64,000 bases of DNA from Streptomyces sp. SID13031 (lineage in GTDB: Bacteria > Actinomycetota > Actinomycetes > Propionibacteriales > Kribbellaceae), in assembly GCF_010548305.1 (NCBI RefSeq), contig NZ_JAAGLV010000018.1, positions 121,341 to 185,340 of the forward strand, read 5' to 3'. Positions within the stretch are counted from its first letter, which is position 1. Each line of letters begins with the position of its first letter. The notes under the pieces were generated by a model that saw nothing but the letters and a program-made list of their open reading frames with translations, was not told the origin of the DNA and ran no database searches. The position numbers and the translations under genes are program-made. Positions 9,491-17,232 of the stretch are shown piece after piece.

Positions 9491-9517
9491 CTGCGGACCA
9501 GGGCCCTTGGCCCGCAG
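9491..9517 (-). terminator. Stem-loop between last precursor gene and YcaO gene
   Basis: CTGCGGACCA pairs with TGGCCCGCAG (one mismatch) around a 7-nt loop. There is no U-tract on the minus-strand side, so it is more likely an attenuator or mRNA-stabilising 3' hairpin than a full terminator. It sits at the point where expression should drop from abundant precursor peptides to catalytic enzymes. Confidence 0.5.
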
Positions 9518-9568
9518 CACTCAGCTCACGAGGCTCAGCTCACTAGGCTCAGCACACGAGCTCGGCGG

Positions 9569-9754
9569 TCAGCCGCAGCTGGAGGTGCTGGTGCTGGTCG
9601 AGCAGCAGCTCGAGGTGCTGCAGGAGCAGCAGCTGGAGCAGGAACAGCTCGAGCTGGTGGCTGCGAGGTCGAGCGACGGGTCGGTGATCTCGTCGACCTC
9701 GAAGGTGACGGCCTCGAGGTCGAGCAGTTCGAGGCCGAGCGACTGAGTGCTCAT
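9569..9754 (-). CDS. RiPP precursor peptide D (divergent leader, Ser/Cys-rich core)
   Basis: 61-residue peptide. The leader (about 1-32) is acidic with DLEAVTFEVDEITD, the same block as in the other three precursors. The core (about 33-61) is made only of Ser, Thr and Cys plus a final Gly: 8 Cys, with the invariant block SSCxSCSTSxCC shared by all four. Unlike the others it lacks the Trp before the core and begins TSSSC. It is the last and most diverged precursor, closest to the YcaO gene. A GGAAG precedes the ATG at 9754. The thiazolylpeptide-type precursor class is inferred from the leader block and context; the cleavage site is not known. Confidence 0.88.
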   Translation of the reverse strand: MSTQSLGLELLDLEAVTFEVDEITDPSLDLAATSSSCSCSSCCSCSTSSCCSTSTSTSSCG

Positions 9755-9778
9755 AGCGGTCTTCCTTTCCTTTTTCTG

Positions 9779-9796
9779 CGCGGCTGGTCAGCCGCG
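9779..9796 (-). repeat. Intergenic stem-loop between precursor genes C and D
   Basis: CGCGGC pairs perfectly with GCCGCG around a 6-nt loop (extendable by two pairs). It lies in the minus-strand transcript between the stop of precursor C and the ribosome site of precursor D. Confidence 0.5.
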
Positions 9797-9872
9797 ACTG
9801 GGCGGAACTGGTCGTACCGTGCCGACGGCGTGCTGGGGACGTCGCCGTACCACTGAGGTGGGCGGACGGCGG

Positions 9873-10055
9873 TCAGCCGCCGCCGCACCCGGTGCTGGTG
9901 CTGGTCGAGCAGCAGCTGGACGTGCTGCAGGACGAGCAGCTGGAACACGAACAGCTCGAACTGCACCAACCGGCAGCGTCCTGGCCGAGATCGATGATGT
10001 CCTCGATCTCGAACGTCGCCGTCTCGAGCACGAGCAGCTCTTCGCGGAGCGCCAT
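9873..10055 (-). CDS. RiPP precursor peptide C (Ser/Cys-rich core)
   Basis: 60-residue peptide with leader MALREELLVLETATFEIEDI and then DLGQDAAGW, followed by a 30-residue core of Cys, Ser, Thr and Gly. Core Cys positions counted after the Trp are 1, 5, 7, 10, 13, 18, 19 and 27, and the core ends in a Gly run. A strong AAGGAGG lies upstream of the ATG at 10055. The leader is almost identical to that of precursor A, which points to recent duplication. The LETATFEIEDI block is the probable binding site for the RRE of the 10530-12527 protein (inference from thiopeptide leaders). Confidence 0.93.
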   Translation of the reverse strand: MALREELLVLETATFEIEDIIDLGQDAAGWCSSSCSCSSCSSCSTSSCCSTSTSTGCGGG

Positions 10056-10086
10056 GGTGATTCACCTCCTTCCTGGGCGGGTGGGG

Positions 10087-10108
10087 CCGCCGCCCGGGCA
10101 GGCGGCGG
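10087..10108 (-). repeat. Intergenic stem-loop between precursor genes B and C
   Basis: A perfect 8-bp G+C stem (CCGCCGCC / GGCGGCGG) with a 6-nt loop. On the minus-strand transcript it follows precursor B and precedes the ribosome site of precursor C. No U-tract follows. Confidence 0.55.
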
Positions 10109-10131
10109 AACCTGGGGAGGCAGTACCGGGC

Positions 10132-10317
10132 TCAGCTGGTACTGCTGCAACTGCAGCTGGAGCATCCGCAGCAGCTCGACGTACTGCAGGACGAACAGCT
10201 CGACGTGCTGGTGCTGGAACTGCACCAGCTCGCGGCATCCATGCCGACGTCGGCGATTTCCTCCACCTCGAAGGTGGCGGTCTCCAGCGACAGCAGTTCA
10301 GCGGTCAGATCGGTCAT
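10132..10317 (-). CDS. RiPP precursor peptide B (Ser/Cys-rich core)
   Basis: 61-residue peptide: leader with LSLETATFEVEEIADVGMDA and a Trp at residue 31, then a 30-residue core of Ser, Thr, Cys and one Gly. Core Cys positions after the Trp are 1, 10, 13, 18, 19, 21, 24 and 26. It has Ser/Thr where A, C and D have Cys at positions 5 and 7, and extra Cys near the C-terminus, so the ring pattern of the product must differ. The ATG at 10317 is preferred over the GTG three bases earlier because AAGGAG lies 5 nt before the ATG. Confidence 0.92.
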   Translation of the reverse strand: MTDLTAELLSLETATFEVEEIADVGMDAASWCSSSTSTSSCSSCSTSSCCGCSSCSCSSTS

Positions 10318-10347
10318 CACGACTCCTTCACGGCAGGGGGACGGTCG

Positions 10348-10524
10348 TCAGCTGCTACTGGTACTGGTGCTGGACGAGCAGCAACCCGAGGTGCTGCAGG
10401 ACGTGCAGCTGGAACAGGCACAGCTCGAGCTGCACCAACCGAGCGCGTCCTGGCCGAGGTCGCTGATGTCCTCGACCTCGAACGTCGCCGTCTCGAGCAC
10501 GAGCAGCTCTTCGCAGAGCGCCAT
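10348..10524 (-). CDS. RiPP precursor peptide A (Ser/Cys-rich core)
   Basis: 58-residue peptide: leader MALCEELLVLETATFEVEDI, then DLGQDALGW, then a 28-residue core of Cys, Ser, Thr plus single Ala and Gly. Core Cys positions after the Trp are 1, 5, 7, 10, 13, 18 and 19. The ATG at 10524 follows AGGAGG with 8-nt spacing; that ribosome site overlaps the 3' end of the upstream RRE gene. First of the four precursor genes, so probably translated together with the leader-binding protein. Confidence 0.92.
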   Translation of the reverse strand: MALCEELLVLETATFEVEDISDLGQDALGWCSSSCACSSCTSCSTSGCCSSSTSTSSS

Positions 10525-10529
10525 GGTGA

Positions 10530-12527
10530 TCACCTCCTCCCGAAGAGCAGGACCCGGACGATCGCGGTAACGCCGACGAGATCAGGCGGAGTCAGGTCAA
10601 CCGCGGCGGCCCGGCGGCCGGCATCCGCGCCGGCCAGCCTGGAGAGGATCTGGGCGTCGGTGGTGGAGCTGGTCAGGTCGGCTGCCTCGGCGTCCGGGCC
10701 GGCTGAGCGTAGGCCGCCGAGGTCGGCGTCCAGGCCTAGTCGGTGGTCGGCGCGGGCGAACGGCGTACCGGCGAGCTGGCGTTCGCCGACCGCGGTGAGG
10801 AGCGCCGACTCGGCCGCCGCCACCCAGGAGCTCGCGGCGCGGGCCAGCCGCACCGTTCCCGCTCCGTTGCTGATGGCAACTATTGCGACGGGGACCACGC
10901 CTCGCCCCAGCTGGAAGGTGACGCGGTCGCCGGCGGCGGTGAGTTCGCGGACCAGGATCATCAAGCGGCGATACTGCTGTGGATCGAGGGCTCGCTCGAT
11001 CAGTTCGTCAGGAACAGGCACAACTGTCAGCTCACCGCGCGCCACAGCGGCGACAGCAGCAGCTCCAGCCGCCGCCGCCAGTGCACGAGAAGTCGCCTCG
11101 GCAACAGTCGGTGCAGCGGCAAGGCCGCCTAGGTCAGGCTCGAACTCCGCAGCATTCCAGTCCAACGGCCCGGCCAGCACTGCCGCCCGCTCGACAGCCA
11201 GCGGCACACCAGTCCCTACCTCAACCGCTGCCGTCGCCACCGGCCGAGCCGGCCCGACACCTAGCCAGGTCTCCAACCGCTCCGGTACTACGTACTCCGC
11301 GTCCGACGCCGGCTGAGACAGCAACGAGCAGCGCCTGTGCAGGTTGAGCGCATACCGAACCGCAGCCGCTTCCAGCGCGGCCAACCTCGCCTCCAGCACC
11401 GTCTCAACGCCGAACGTCACGAGCGGAGCAGCATCGGCCGCCGGAGCCAGCAGCACCGCCGTCTTCACCGGAATCTGCGGCACCGCATCATCATCAAACC
11501 GCCGCATCACCCCAACCGCATCAGCCACCACCGGATCAAACCGCCGGTAAGCACCCTCGACCCCATCTCCTGTGACTGCTGACGTTTCCGGGTTTGAGAC
11601 CGGCTCGACAGCGGGGTGGGCGATCACGTGCTCGGTGTGGACGGTGAGGCGAGCCGGGTCGACGAGGATGACGGTCTCGTCCAGGTCTGAGGGGATGCTG
11701 CTGGAGAGGTGTTTGAAGATTTCGAAGCCGGTGATGTTGAGCAGCATCGTGGCTGCGACTCCGGGGAGTGCGGGTCTGGCCGGTGCGGCCGACGGGCCGG
11801 TGACGGCTGCCTGCCAGAGGTCTGCGGTTCCGGGCACTTCGTTGTCGCTCATGCGTAGGAGCGCCGACTGGATCGAGACCGGGCCCTGCCACGGGCCGGC
11901 CACCAATTGGTCGCCAACTCTCACAACGGGAAGGAACGCAGTACTGGTTTGTCTTGCTTGCTCGGCGAGGGAGAACAGTTGTCGCGACGGGCCGTCCAGC
12001 GCCAGCAGGCAGACCAGATCGGCCTCTTCGGCGTCCAGGGTTGAGGAAGCCCGGACGAAACCCTCGGCGGCAGAGCCGACGCCGTTGGCGGTCAACGCAG
12101 TCGCCAGCGTGGCAGTGGCTTCGGGATCCTCGCCGATCACGAGCACCCGGGCGGCCGCCACCCGAGTGAAACCGCTGCCGTCGTCGCCATGATGTTCGAG
12201 CAGGGCTACCTGACCAGGGAACTTCGCCCGCGTCTCTTCGTCCACCACGGCACCAGCACCGTCGAGCACGACGCCGCGAGAGGCCAGCGTGGTGAGCAGG
12301 GACTTCACCGCTCCGGCGTGCGCCTCCGGGAGTCCGGCAACGATCTCGGTCAGCAAGTTGCTGCCGTCGAGGTGGGGCAGCAGGGCCGACAGGTACCGGT
12401 AGGCACCGGCGCCCCGGATGACGAAGGGGCCGTCGGCACCACGGACGTAGACACCGTCGAGCGTCTCCAGGAAGGCCACGTCCTGGCGCATCCGGGGACG
12501 GACGAGTTCATCGGGCGGGTTGGTCAC
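10530..12527 (-). CDS. Leader-peptide-binding RRE / Ocin-ThiF-like protein (TbtF-like)
   Basis: 665-residue protein. Residues 1-100 look like a RiPP recognition element: MRQDVAFLETLDGVYVRG, then a helical stretch with LSALLPHLDGSNLLTEIV and a winged end at GVVLDG. The rest matches the E1-like 'Ocin-ThiF' protein of thiopeptide and heterocycloanthracin pathways, which binds the leader and delivers the core to the YcaO enzyme. No ThiF nucleotide-binding GxGxxG or CxxC pair is evident, so it is probably a non-catalytic partner. The GTG start follows GAGGAG with 6-nt spacing. It lies 42 nt after the permease gene and just before the precursors. Confidence 0.85.
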   Translation of the reverse strand: MTNPPDELVRPRMRQDVAFLETLDGVYVRGADGPFVIRGAGAYRYLSALLPHLDGSNLLTEIVAGLPEAHAGAVKSLLTTLASRGVVLDGAGAVVDEETRAKFPGQVALLEHHGDDGSGFTRVAAARVLVIGEDPEATATLATALTANGVGSAAEGFVRASSTLDAEEADLVCLLALDGPSRQLFSLAEQARQTSTAFLPVVRVGDQLVAGPWQGPVSIQSALLRMSDNEVPGTADLWQAAVTGPSAAPARPALPGVAATMLLNITGFEIFKHLSSSIPSDLDETVILVDPARLTVHTEHVIAHPAVEPVSNPETSAVTGDGVEGAYRRFDPVVADAVGVMRRFDDDAVPQIPVKTAVLLAPAADAAPLVTFGVETVLEARLAALEAAAVRYALNLHRRCSLLSQPASDAEYVVPERLETWLGVGPARPVATAAVEVGTGVPLAVERAAVLAGPLDWNAAEFEPDLGGLAAAPTVAEATSRALAAAAGAAAVAAVARGELTVVPVPDELIERALDPQQYRRLMILVRELTAAGDRVTFQLGRGVVPVAIVAISNGAGTVRLARAASSWVAAAESALLTAVGERQLAGTPFARADHRLGLDADLGGLRSAGPDAEAADLTSSTTDAQILSRLAGADAGRRAAAVDLTPPDLVGVTAIVRVLLFGRR

Positions 12528-12569
12528 GGTCGCTCCTCGGGGCGGAAGGGCAGCGGACAGAGCTGTCAG

Positions 12570-13403
12570 TCAGGTGATGTCGCGCCGCCGGATCAGTACT
12601 GCGGCAGCGGTGGTGCTCACGACGATGTAGGCGACCAGGACGAAACAGGCCGCGGGGGTGCTCAGGTAGTCGACGACGCCGGGAGTCCCGCCGTCGCTCT
12701 GGGTCGGCGCACCCATCCCGGCGACCAGCGAGCCACTGGCCGATCCGAGCAGGACGGTGCGGACGGGCTCGATACCGGGCAGGATCCCGGCCAGTCCGGA
12801 CAGCGCGTTCTCCAGGCCGAGCGTCCACAACAGACCGACGGCCAGGGCGACCGTCGTACCTCGGAAGATCACGCCGAGCGCCGCGCCGACACTCATCCAG
12901 GCCGCCGAGATCAACGCCGCCGCGCCGAGCGAACCGGCCAGCGCGCCGATCGACGGCCAGTCGGCCGAGCGTCCCTCGAGCGCGCCGATCACGGCGGAGG
13001 CCGCGACCGCGGCGACGGCCGCGGCGAATGCGATCACCGTCGTGGCGATCGCGCCGACGACGAGCTTGGCCAGCAGCACCTGCACCCGGCCCGGCCCTTG
13101 GCTGAGCCGTGCGGTCCAGGTGCCCCAGCGGTACTCCGAACCTGTCACCAGGACGCCCAGGATGAGCATGATCGCGCCGCCGAACAAGGGATAGCTGCTC
13201 AGCGAGGTGGCGGCGACCGCGTTGGGCAGCAGGATGTCGAGCAACTCGCCCCGGCTCGCGTCGGACGGGTCGAGAACGCTGTAGATGATGTACGGGACGA
13301 CGAAGGCGAACCCGACCACCATCAGGATCCAGGTGATCCCGACGATCAGCGGGGCCGACCGCTTGCGCATCAACAGGCCTTCGGAGGCGACCGCGTTGAT
13401 CAT
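12570..13403 (-). CDS. ABC-2 type transporter permease of the RiPP operon
   Basis: 277-residue membrane protein with about six membrane segments (for example near 18-40, 55-80, 105-135, 140-165, 175-200 and 245-265), typical of ABC-2 permeases that pair with a separate ATPase. The start overlaps the ATPase stop by 4 nt (ATGA). Likely exports the mature peptides or protects the producer. No substrate can be read from the sequence. Confidence 0.85.
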   Translation of the reverse strand: MINAVASEGLLMRKRSAPLIVGITWILMVVGFAFVVPYIIYSVLDPSDASRGELLDILLPNAVAATSLSSYPLFGGAIMLILGVLVTGSEYRWGTWTARLSQGPGRVQVLLAKLVVGAIATTVIAFAAAVAAVAASAVIGALEGRSADWPSIGALAGSLGAAALISAAWMSVGAALGVIFRGTTVALAVGLLWTLGLENALSGLAGILPGIEPVRTVLLGSASGSLVAGMGAPTQSDGGTPGVVDYLSTPAACFVLVAYIVVSTTAAAVLIRRRDIT

Positions 13404-14371
13404 GACTCCTCCGCCGGCTCGTCGTCGTGCTTGGTGAGGGCGAAGAAGACGCCTTCCAGCGTCTGGCGCTCGCGCCGGATCTCGTGGACATCGATGCCTG
13501 CGGCAACCAATGCGCGCACCAGCCCAGGGATGTCGTCCGGGGCGCCATCGAAGTGCCAGTGCCGATCTCCTGGATCGCCTGTCTCGGCAGGCGTCTGGCC
13601 CGTGTACTCCGCGAGCAGCCGGCCGGCCTGGTCGGCCGGGGTCGCCCAGACGTCGAGCGCGACGCTTCCCGGGCGGTCCCTGATCGCGGTCACGGTGTCG
13701 TCGGCGATCACCAGACCACGGTCGATCACCACCACCCGGTCGCAGATCTGCTGGACCTCGCCGAGCTGGTGGGAGGAGAACAGGACGGTGGTGCCGGCCG
13801 CACCGAGGCTCCGGACGAGCGCACGGATCGAGGCGACGCCTTCGGGGTCGAGGCCGTTGGTCGGCTCGTCCAGGATCAGCAGCGACGGACCACCCAGCAG
13901 CGCGGCCGCGACGCCGAGCCGCTGGCCCATGCCGAGGGAGTAGCCGGCGAACCTGTCGTCACCACGATGCCGGAGCTCTACGACTTCGAGGACCCGGTCG
14001 ACCTCGGCGTCGGACAGTCCCCTGGCTCTGGCCAGTACCTGCAGGTTCGTCCGGCCGGTCAGGTGTGGGATGAACGCGGGGGTCTCGATCAGCGCACCCA
14101 CCTGGCGCAGCGCTTCCGGCGTACCGGGACGGCGTCCGAGCACGGTCACCGAGCCGTCGTCCGGGCGGACCAGGCCGAGCAGGATCCGCAGCAAAGTCGT
14201 CTTCCCGGCGCCGTTGGGGCCGAGCAGTCCGTAGACCTGACCGGGAAGCACTTCCAGACTCACACCGCGCAGCGCAGCGACCTTGCCGAACGCCTTCCGC
14301 ACACCGCTGACCTGGACGGCGGCGGCAGTGACAGTGTTCTCGGGGCGCGACGGAGCAATCTCGGTGGTCAC
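13400..14371 (-). CDS. ABC transporter ATP-binding protein of the RiPP operon
   Basis: 323-residue ATPase: Walker A GPNGAGKT at 51-58, signature SLGMGQRL at 145-152 (a variant of LSGGQ common in drug/bacteriocin exporters), Walker B LLILDEP at 164-170, and a C-terminal region of about 90 residues as in DrrA/CcmA-type ATPases. First gene of the minus-strand operon. The GTG start follows GGAAGG at 8-nt spacing. Self-protection and export are inferred from position. Confidence 0.9.
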   Translation of the reverse strand: MTTEIAPSRPENTVTAAAVQVSGVRKAFGKVAALRGVSLEVLPGQVYGLLGPNGAGKTTLLRILLGLVRPDDGSVTVLGRRPGTPEALRQVGALIETPAFIPHLTGRTNLQVLARARGLSDAEVDRVLEVVELRHRGDDRFAGYSLGMGQRLGVAAALLGGPSLLILDEPTNGLDPEGVASIRALVRSLGAAGTTVLFSSHQLGEVQQICDRVVVIDRGLVIADDTVTAIRDRPGSVALDVWATPADQAGRLLAEYTGQTPAETGDPGDRHWHFDGAPDDIPGLVRALVAAGIDVHEIRRERQTLEGVFFALTKHDDEPAEES

Positions 14372-14389
14372 GAAACCTGCCTTCCGGGT

Positions 14390-14408
14390 CTGTTGTTGCA
14401 GTCAACAG
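14390..14408. promoter_or_regulatory. Inverted repeat upstream of the RiPP operon
   Basis: CTGTTG and CAACAG separated by 7 nt, located 19-37 nt upstream of the GTG start of the first operon gene. A regulator site is possible. No cognate regulator is encoded in the operon. Confidence 0.35.
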
Positions 14409-14640
14409 AGGGAACTCACCGAGCACCCTCACGACAACCCCACCAGGCCGTCACGAGCGTCGTCCGAACTCGGCTAATTCGGCTCCCCAGAAGCCGGGCC
14501 CTGAGGCTAACAGAACAATTGCCGGACGGCGAGATCATCCTTTCGACTGCTCAGATTCGCTACAGAACGTCAACCAGGCAAGGGAAATCCCAGGAAGATT
14601 ACCTGCCCGGGGCCAATGAACACACGGTGACAATTTGTCC

Positions 14641-14670
14641 TTGAAATAGCACCAAAACCATCGTTTTAAT
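14641..14670 (+). promoter_or_regulatory. Possible sigma-70-like promoter for the RDD gene
   Basis: TTGAAA, 17-nt spacer, TTTTAA (or TTTAAT one base on) in a stretch of unusually low GC between the divergent RiPP operon and the RDD gene, about 64 nt upstream of the ATG at 14734. The remaining part of 14372-14733 holds no gene that I can see. Confidence 0.4.
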
Positions 14671-14733
14671 CGGAATCCGGCAGGCGTTTCAAATGACCGT
14701 TGGCGGCCGGGCCGGGTCGTGTAATCTCGGGCC

Positions 14734-15219
14734 ATGCTGACTGCGCGGCGCGGCCTTGCCACGGCAATCGACTACGCGGCAATGGCCGCACCCCTCGGCC
14801 TGCTGGCCGCTCTCACGGCGCTGCGGTACCGCCGGCGACCACTCCCGCAGCCCTCGGCGACCAAGGTCCGGGTGCTGGTCGCGGTGGGGCTGACGATGCC
14901 TCTGAGCGCCGTCCTCGCGGCCACCGAAGCGGCCGGTGGATCGCCCGGCAAGCGAGCAATGGGTCTCACGCTGCGTGACGACACGAATGCGGAACCGCCC
15001 TCGTACTCCCAGGCTCTGACCCGATCGCTGCTCAAAACGGCGCTGCCCTGGGAACTGGGGCATCAAGCCGTCTGGGAGTTCCGGGCAGACAACACCCGGC
15101 GGGGCACCGTGCTCGCCGCGGGCGCCTACCTGGCCCTCGGGCTGCAGGCGGCCGCCATCGTGCGCGGCCGTCGCACCTATCCCGATCACGTCGCCCGTAC
15201 CCGCGTCACCTCTGCATGA
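14734..15219 (+). CDS. RDD-family membrane protein
   Basis: 161 residues. Features of the RDD family: IDYAAMAAPLGLL opening the first membrane segment, the loop GGSPGKRAMGLTL (the family's T/S-x-GKR-x-x-G-L motif), and a further membrane helix near 128-146. About three to four membrane segments. Function of the family is unclear (ion/proton exchange has been shown for some). The stop overlaps the start of the AlkZ-like gene by 4 nt, so the two are probably co-transcribed. Confidence 0.8.
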   Translation: MLTARRGLATAIDYAAMAAPLGLLAALTALRYRRRPLPQPSATKVRVLVAVGLTMPLSAVLAATEAAGGSPGKRAMGLTLRDDTNAEPPSYSQALTRSLLKTALPWELGHQAVWEFRADNTRRGTVLAAGAYLALGLQAAAIVRGRRTYPDHVARTRVTSA

Positions 15220-16301
15220 CTGTCCTCAGCCCCCGGGCGATCAACCGCGCGACGCTCGCCCGGCAGCTTCTGCTGGAGCGGAGCGACCTGTCCGTTGCGC
15301 AGGCCGTTGAGCGACTTGCGGGGATGCAGGGGCAGGAGCCCAAACACCCGTACGTCGGATTGTGGTCGCGGCTTTCCGATTTTGCCGATGCTGATCTGAC
15401 TGCGGCGGCCGCCGCGCGCGAGGTGGTGCGGGCGACGCTCTTCCGCGGCACCTTGCATCTGGTCACCGCAGAGGACTACTTGCGCTTCCGGACGACGCTC
15501 AACCCGGTGCTCGAGGCGGGGCTGAAACTGCTCGGAGACCGGGCCGCGGGGCTGGAGCCCGAGAAGGTGGCCGCTGCAGCTCGGCAGCTCCTGGCGGTGG
15601 AGCCGTTGACGTTCACCGAGGTGCGGGACGCTTTGCAGGCGCAGTTCCCGGAGGTGAACTACCGGGCTCTCGGGTTCTGCACGCGCATGATGGTGCCGTT
15701 GATCATCTCCCCGGCCGAGACCCGCTGGGGATGGACCGCCAACGCGCGATTCACGCCGGCCGAGCAGTGGATCGGCAAGAAGCTGCGGCGGAGCGCGGCA
15801 CCCGAGGAGCTGGTCGTCCGATATCTGGAGGCGTTCGGGCCGGCCGGCCCGGCGGACTTCCAGACCTGGTCGGGACTGCCGAGGGCCAAGCAGCTGTTCG
15901 ACTCGATGGACCTCGAGGTCTTCACCGACGAGAGCGGTAAGACCCTGTACGACGTACCGGGGGCGCCACGCCCCTCCGAGGACACCGTCGCGCCGGTCAG
16001 ATTCCTGCCTGAGTTCGACAATCTGCTGCTGGCACACGCGAAACGCCAACGAATCATTGCCGATGAGTACCGTCCAGCCGTGTTTACGAAGAATCTGCGG
16101 GTGAAGTCGACGTACTTGGTGGACGGACTCGTCGCCGGGATGTGGACGGCGGAGATGAAGCGTGGTGTGGCCACTCTCACGCTGACCCCGTTCGGCCGGA
16201 CGCTGAAGAAGACGGCGACCGAGCTTGAGCGTGAAGGGACCGCGTTGTTGCGCTTCCTGGAGCCCGATGCGAAGACCTACGAGCTGGTTACGGCCAGTTG
16301 A
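15216..16301 (+). CDS. Winged-helix DNA glycosylase-like protein (AlkZ/HTH_42 family)
   Basis: 361 residues of the AlkZ-like family: tandem winged helices with an N-terminal QGQ (Q38-G39-Q40), the position of the catalytic QxQ motif of interstrand-crosslink and alkyl-base glycosylases such as Streptomyces AlkZ. Other family blocks include HPYVGLWSRL, RGTLHLVTAEDYLRF, FLPEFDNLLLAHAKR and the C-terminal TLTPFGR. Such genes may serve base repair or self-resistance to a DNA-damaging metabolite; no such pathway is evident here, so general repair is more likely. Translation coupled to the RDD gene. Confidence 0.82.
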   Translation: MTVLSPRAINRATLARQLLLERSDLSVAQAVERLAGMQGQEPKHPYVGLWSRLSDFADADLTAAAAAREVVRATLFRGTLHLVTAEDYLRFRTTLNPVLEAGLKLLGDRAAGLEPEKVAAAARQLLAVEPLTFTEVRDALQAQFPEVNYRALGFCTRMMVPLIISPAETRWGWTANARFTPAEQWIGKKLRRSAAPEELVVRYLEAFGPAGPADFQTWSGLPRAKQLFDSMDLEVFTDESGKTLYDVPGAPRPSEDTVAPVRFLPEFDNLLLAHAKRQRIIADEYRPAVFTKNLRVKSTYLVDGLVAGMWTAEMKRGVATLTLTPFGRTLKKTATELEREGTALLRFLEPDAKTYELVTAS

Positions 16302-16363
16302 TGAGGTTGTTGTCACACGTCGGATGACTGTGCTGGAGCCGCCGCTGCCAGTGGAATAGACAA

Positions 16364-17188
16364 ATGAGCACAGTCCCCATGATCACCCTGGACAACGGCG
16401 TCGAGATCCCGCAGCTGGGCCTGGGCGTCTGGCAGGTCGAGGACGGGATCGTCACCGGCGTCGTCGAGGCGGCCTTCGAGGCCGGCTACCGGCACGTCGA
16501 CACGGCCGCCGTGTACGGCAACGAGCAGGGCGTCGGCCGCGCCATCGCCGCCGCCGGACTGCCGCGCGACGAGCTTTTCGTCACCACCAAACTCTGGAAC
16601 AGCGACCAGGGGTACGACTCCACCCTGACGGCGTTCGACGCCAGCCTCGAACGGCTCGGCCTCGACCACGTCGACCTGTACCTGATCCACTGGCAGTCGT
16701 TGAAGAAGGACAAGTACGTCGAGACCTGGAAGGCGTTCGAGCAGCTGTACGCCGACAAGCGGGTGCGCGCGATCGGCGTCTCGAACTTCCATGTCCCTGC
16801 CCTGCAACGGTTGTTCGACGAGACCGGCCTGCGCCCGGCGGTGAACCAGATCGAGCTGCACCCGCAACTGCCGCAGGACGAGCTGCGCGCGTTCAACGCC
16901 GAGAACGACATCGTCACGCAGGCGTGGAGCCCGCTCGCCTCGGGTGGGCTGGTCGACGACGCGACGCTGAAGGCGCTCGGAGCCAAGTACGGCAAGACGC
17001 CTGCCCAGGTAGCGATCCGCTGGCATCTGCAGCTGGGCAACGTGGTGCTGCCGAAGTCGAAGACGCCGAGCCGGATCGCGGAGAACATCAACGTGTTCGA
17101 CTTCGCGCTCGACAACGAGGACATGGCCGCGATCGCCGACCTCGAGACGGGCGTTCGTACGGGCGGTGACCCCGACAGCATCGACTGA
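16364..17188 (+). CDS. Aldo/keto reductase (2,5-diketo-D-gluconate reductase-like)
   Basis: 274-residue AKR family enzyme with the full catalytic tetrad: D46, Y51, K76 and H109 (HVDTAAVYGN, TTKLWN, DLYLIHW). The C-terminal NADPH-binding part has SKTPSRI. NADPH-dependent reduction of aldehydes or ketones; substrate not predictable. Stands alone between the AlkZ-like gene and a LysR gene in the same direction, with a 44-nt gap before the latter. Confidence 0.88.
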   Translation: MSTVPMITLDNGVEIPQLGLGVWQVEDGIVTGVVEAAFEAGYRHVDTAAVYGNEQGVGRAIAAAGLPRDELFVTTKLWNSDQGYDSTLTAFDASLERLGLDHVDLYLIHWQSLKKDKYVETWKAFEQLYADKRVRAIGVSNFHVPALQRLFDETGLRPAVNQIELHPQLPQDELRAFNAENDIVTQAWSPLASGGLVDDATLKALGAKYGKTPAQVAIRWHLQLGNVVLPKSKTPSRIAENINVFDFALDNEDMAAIADLETGVRTGGDPDSID

Positions 17189-17232
17189 GGCAGCGCGCGC
17201 GGATCGGCGCTGGCTTGTGCGAAGCTGAACCC

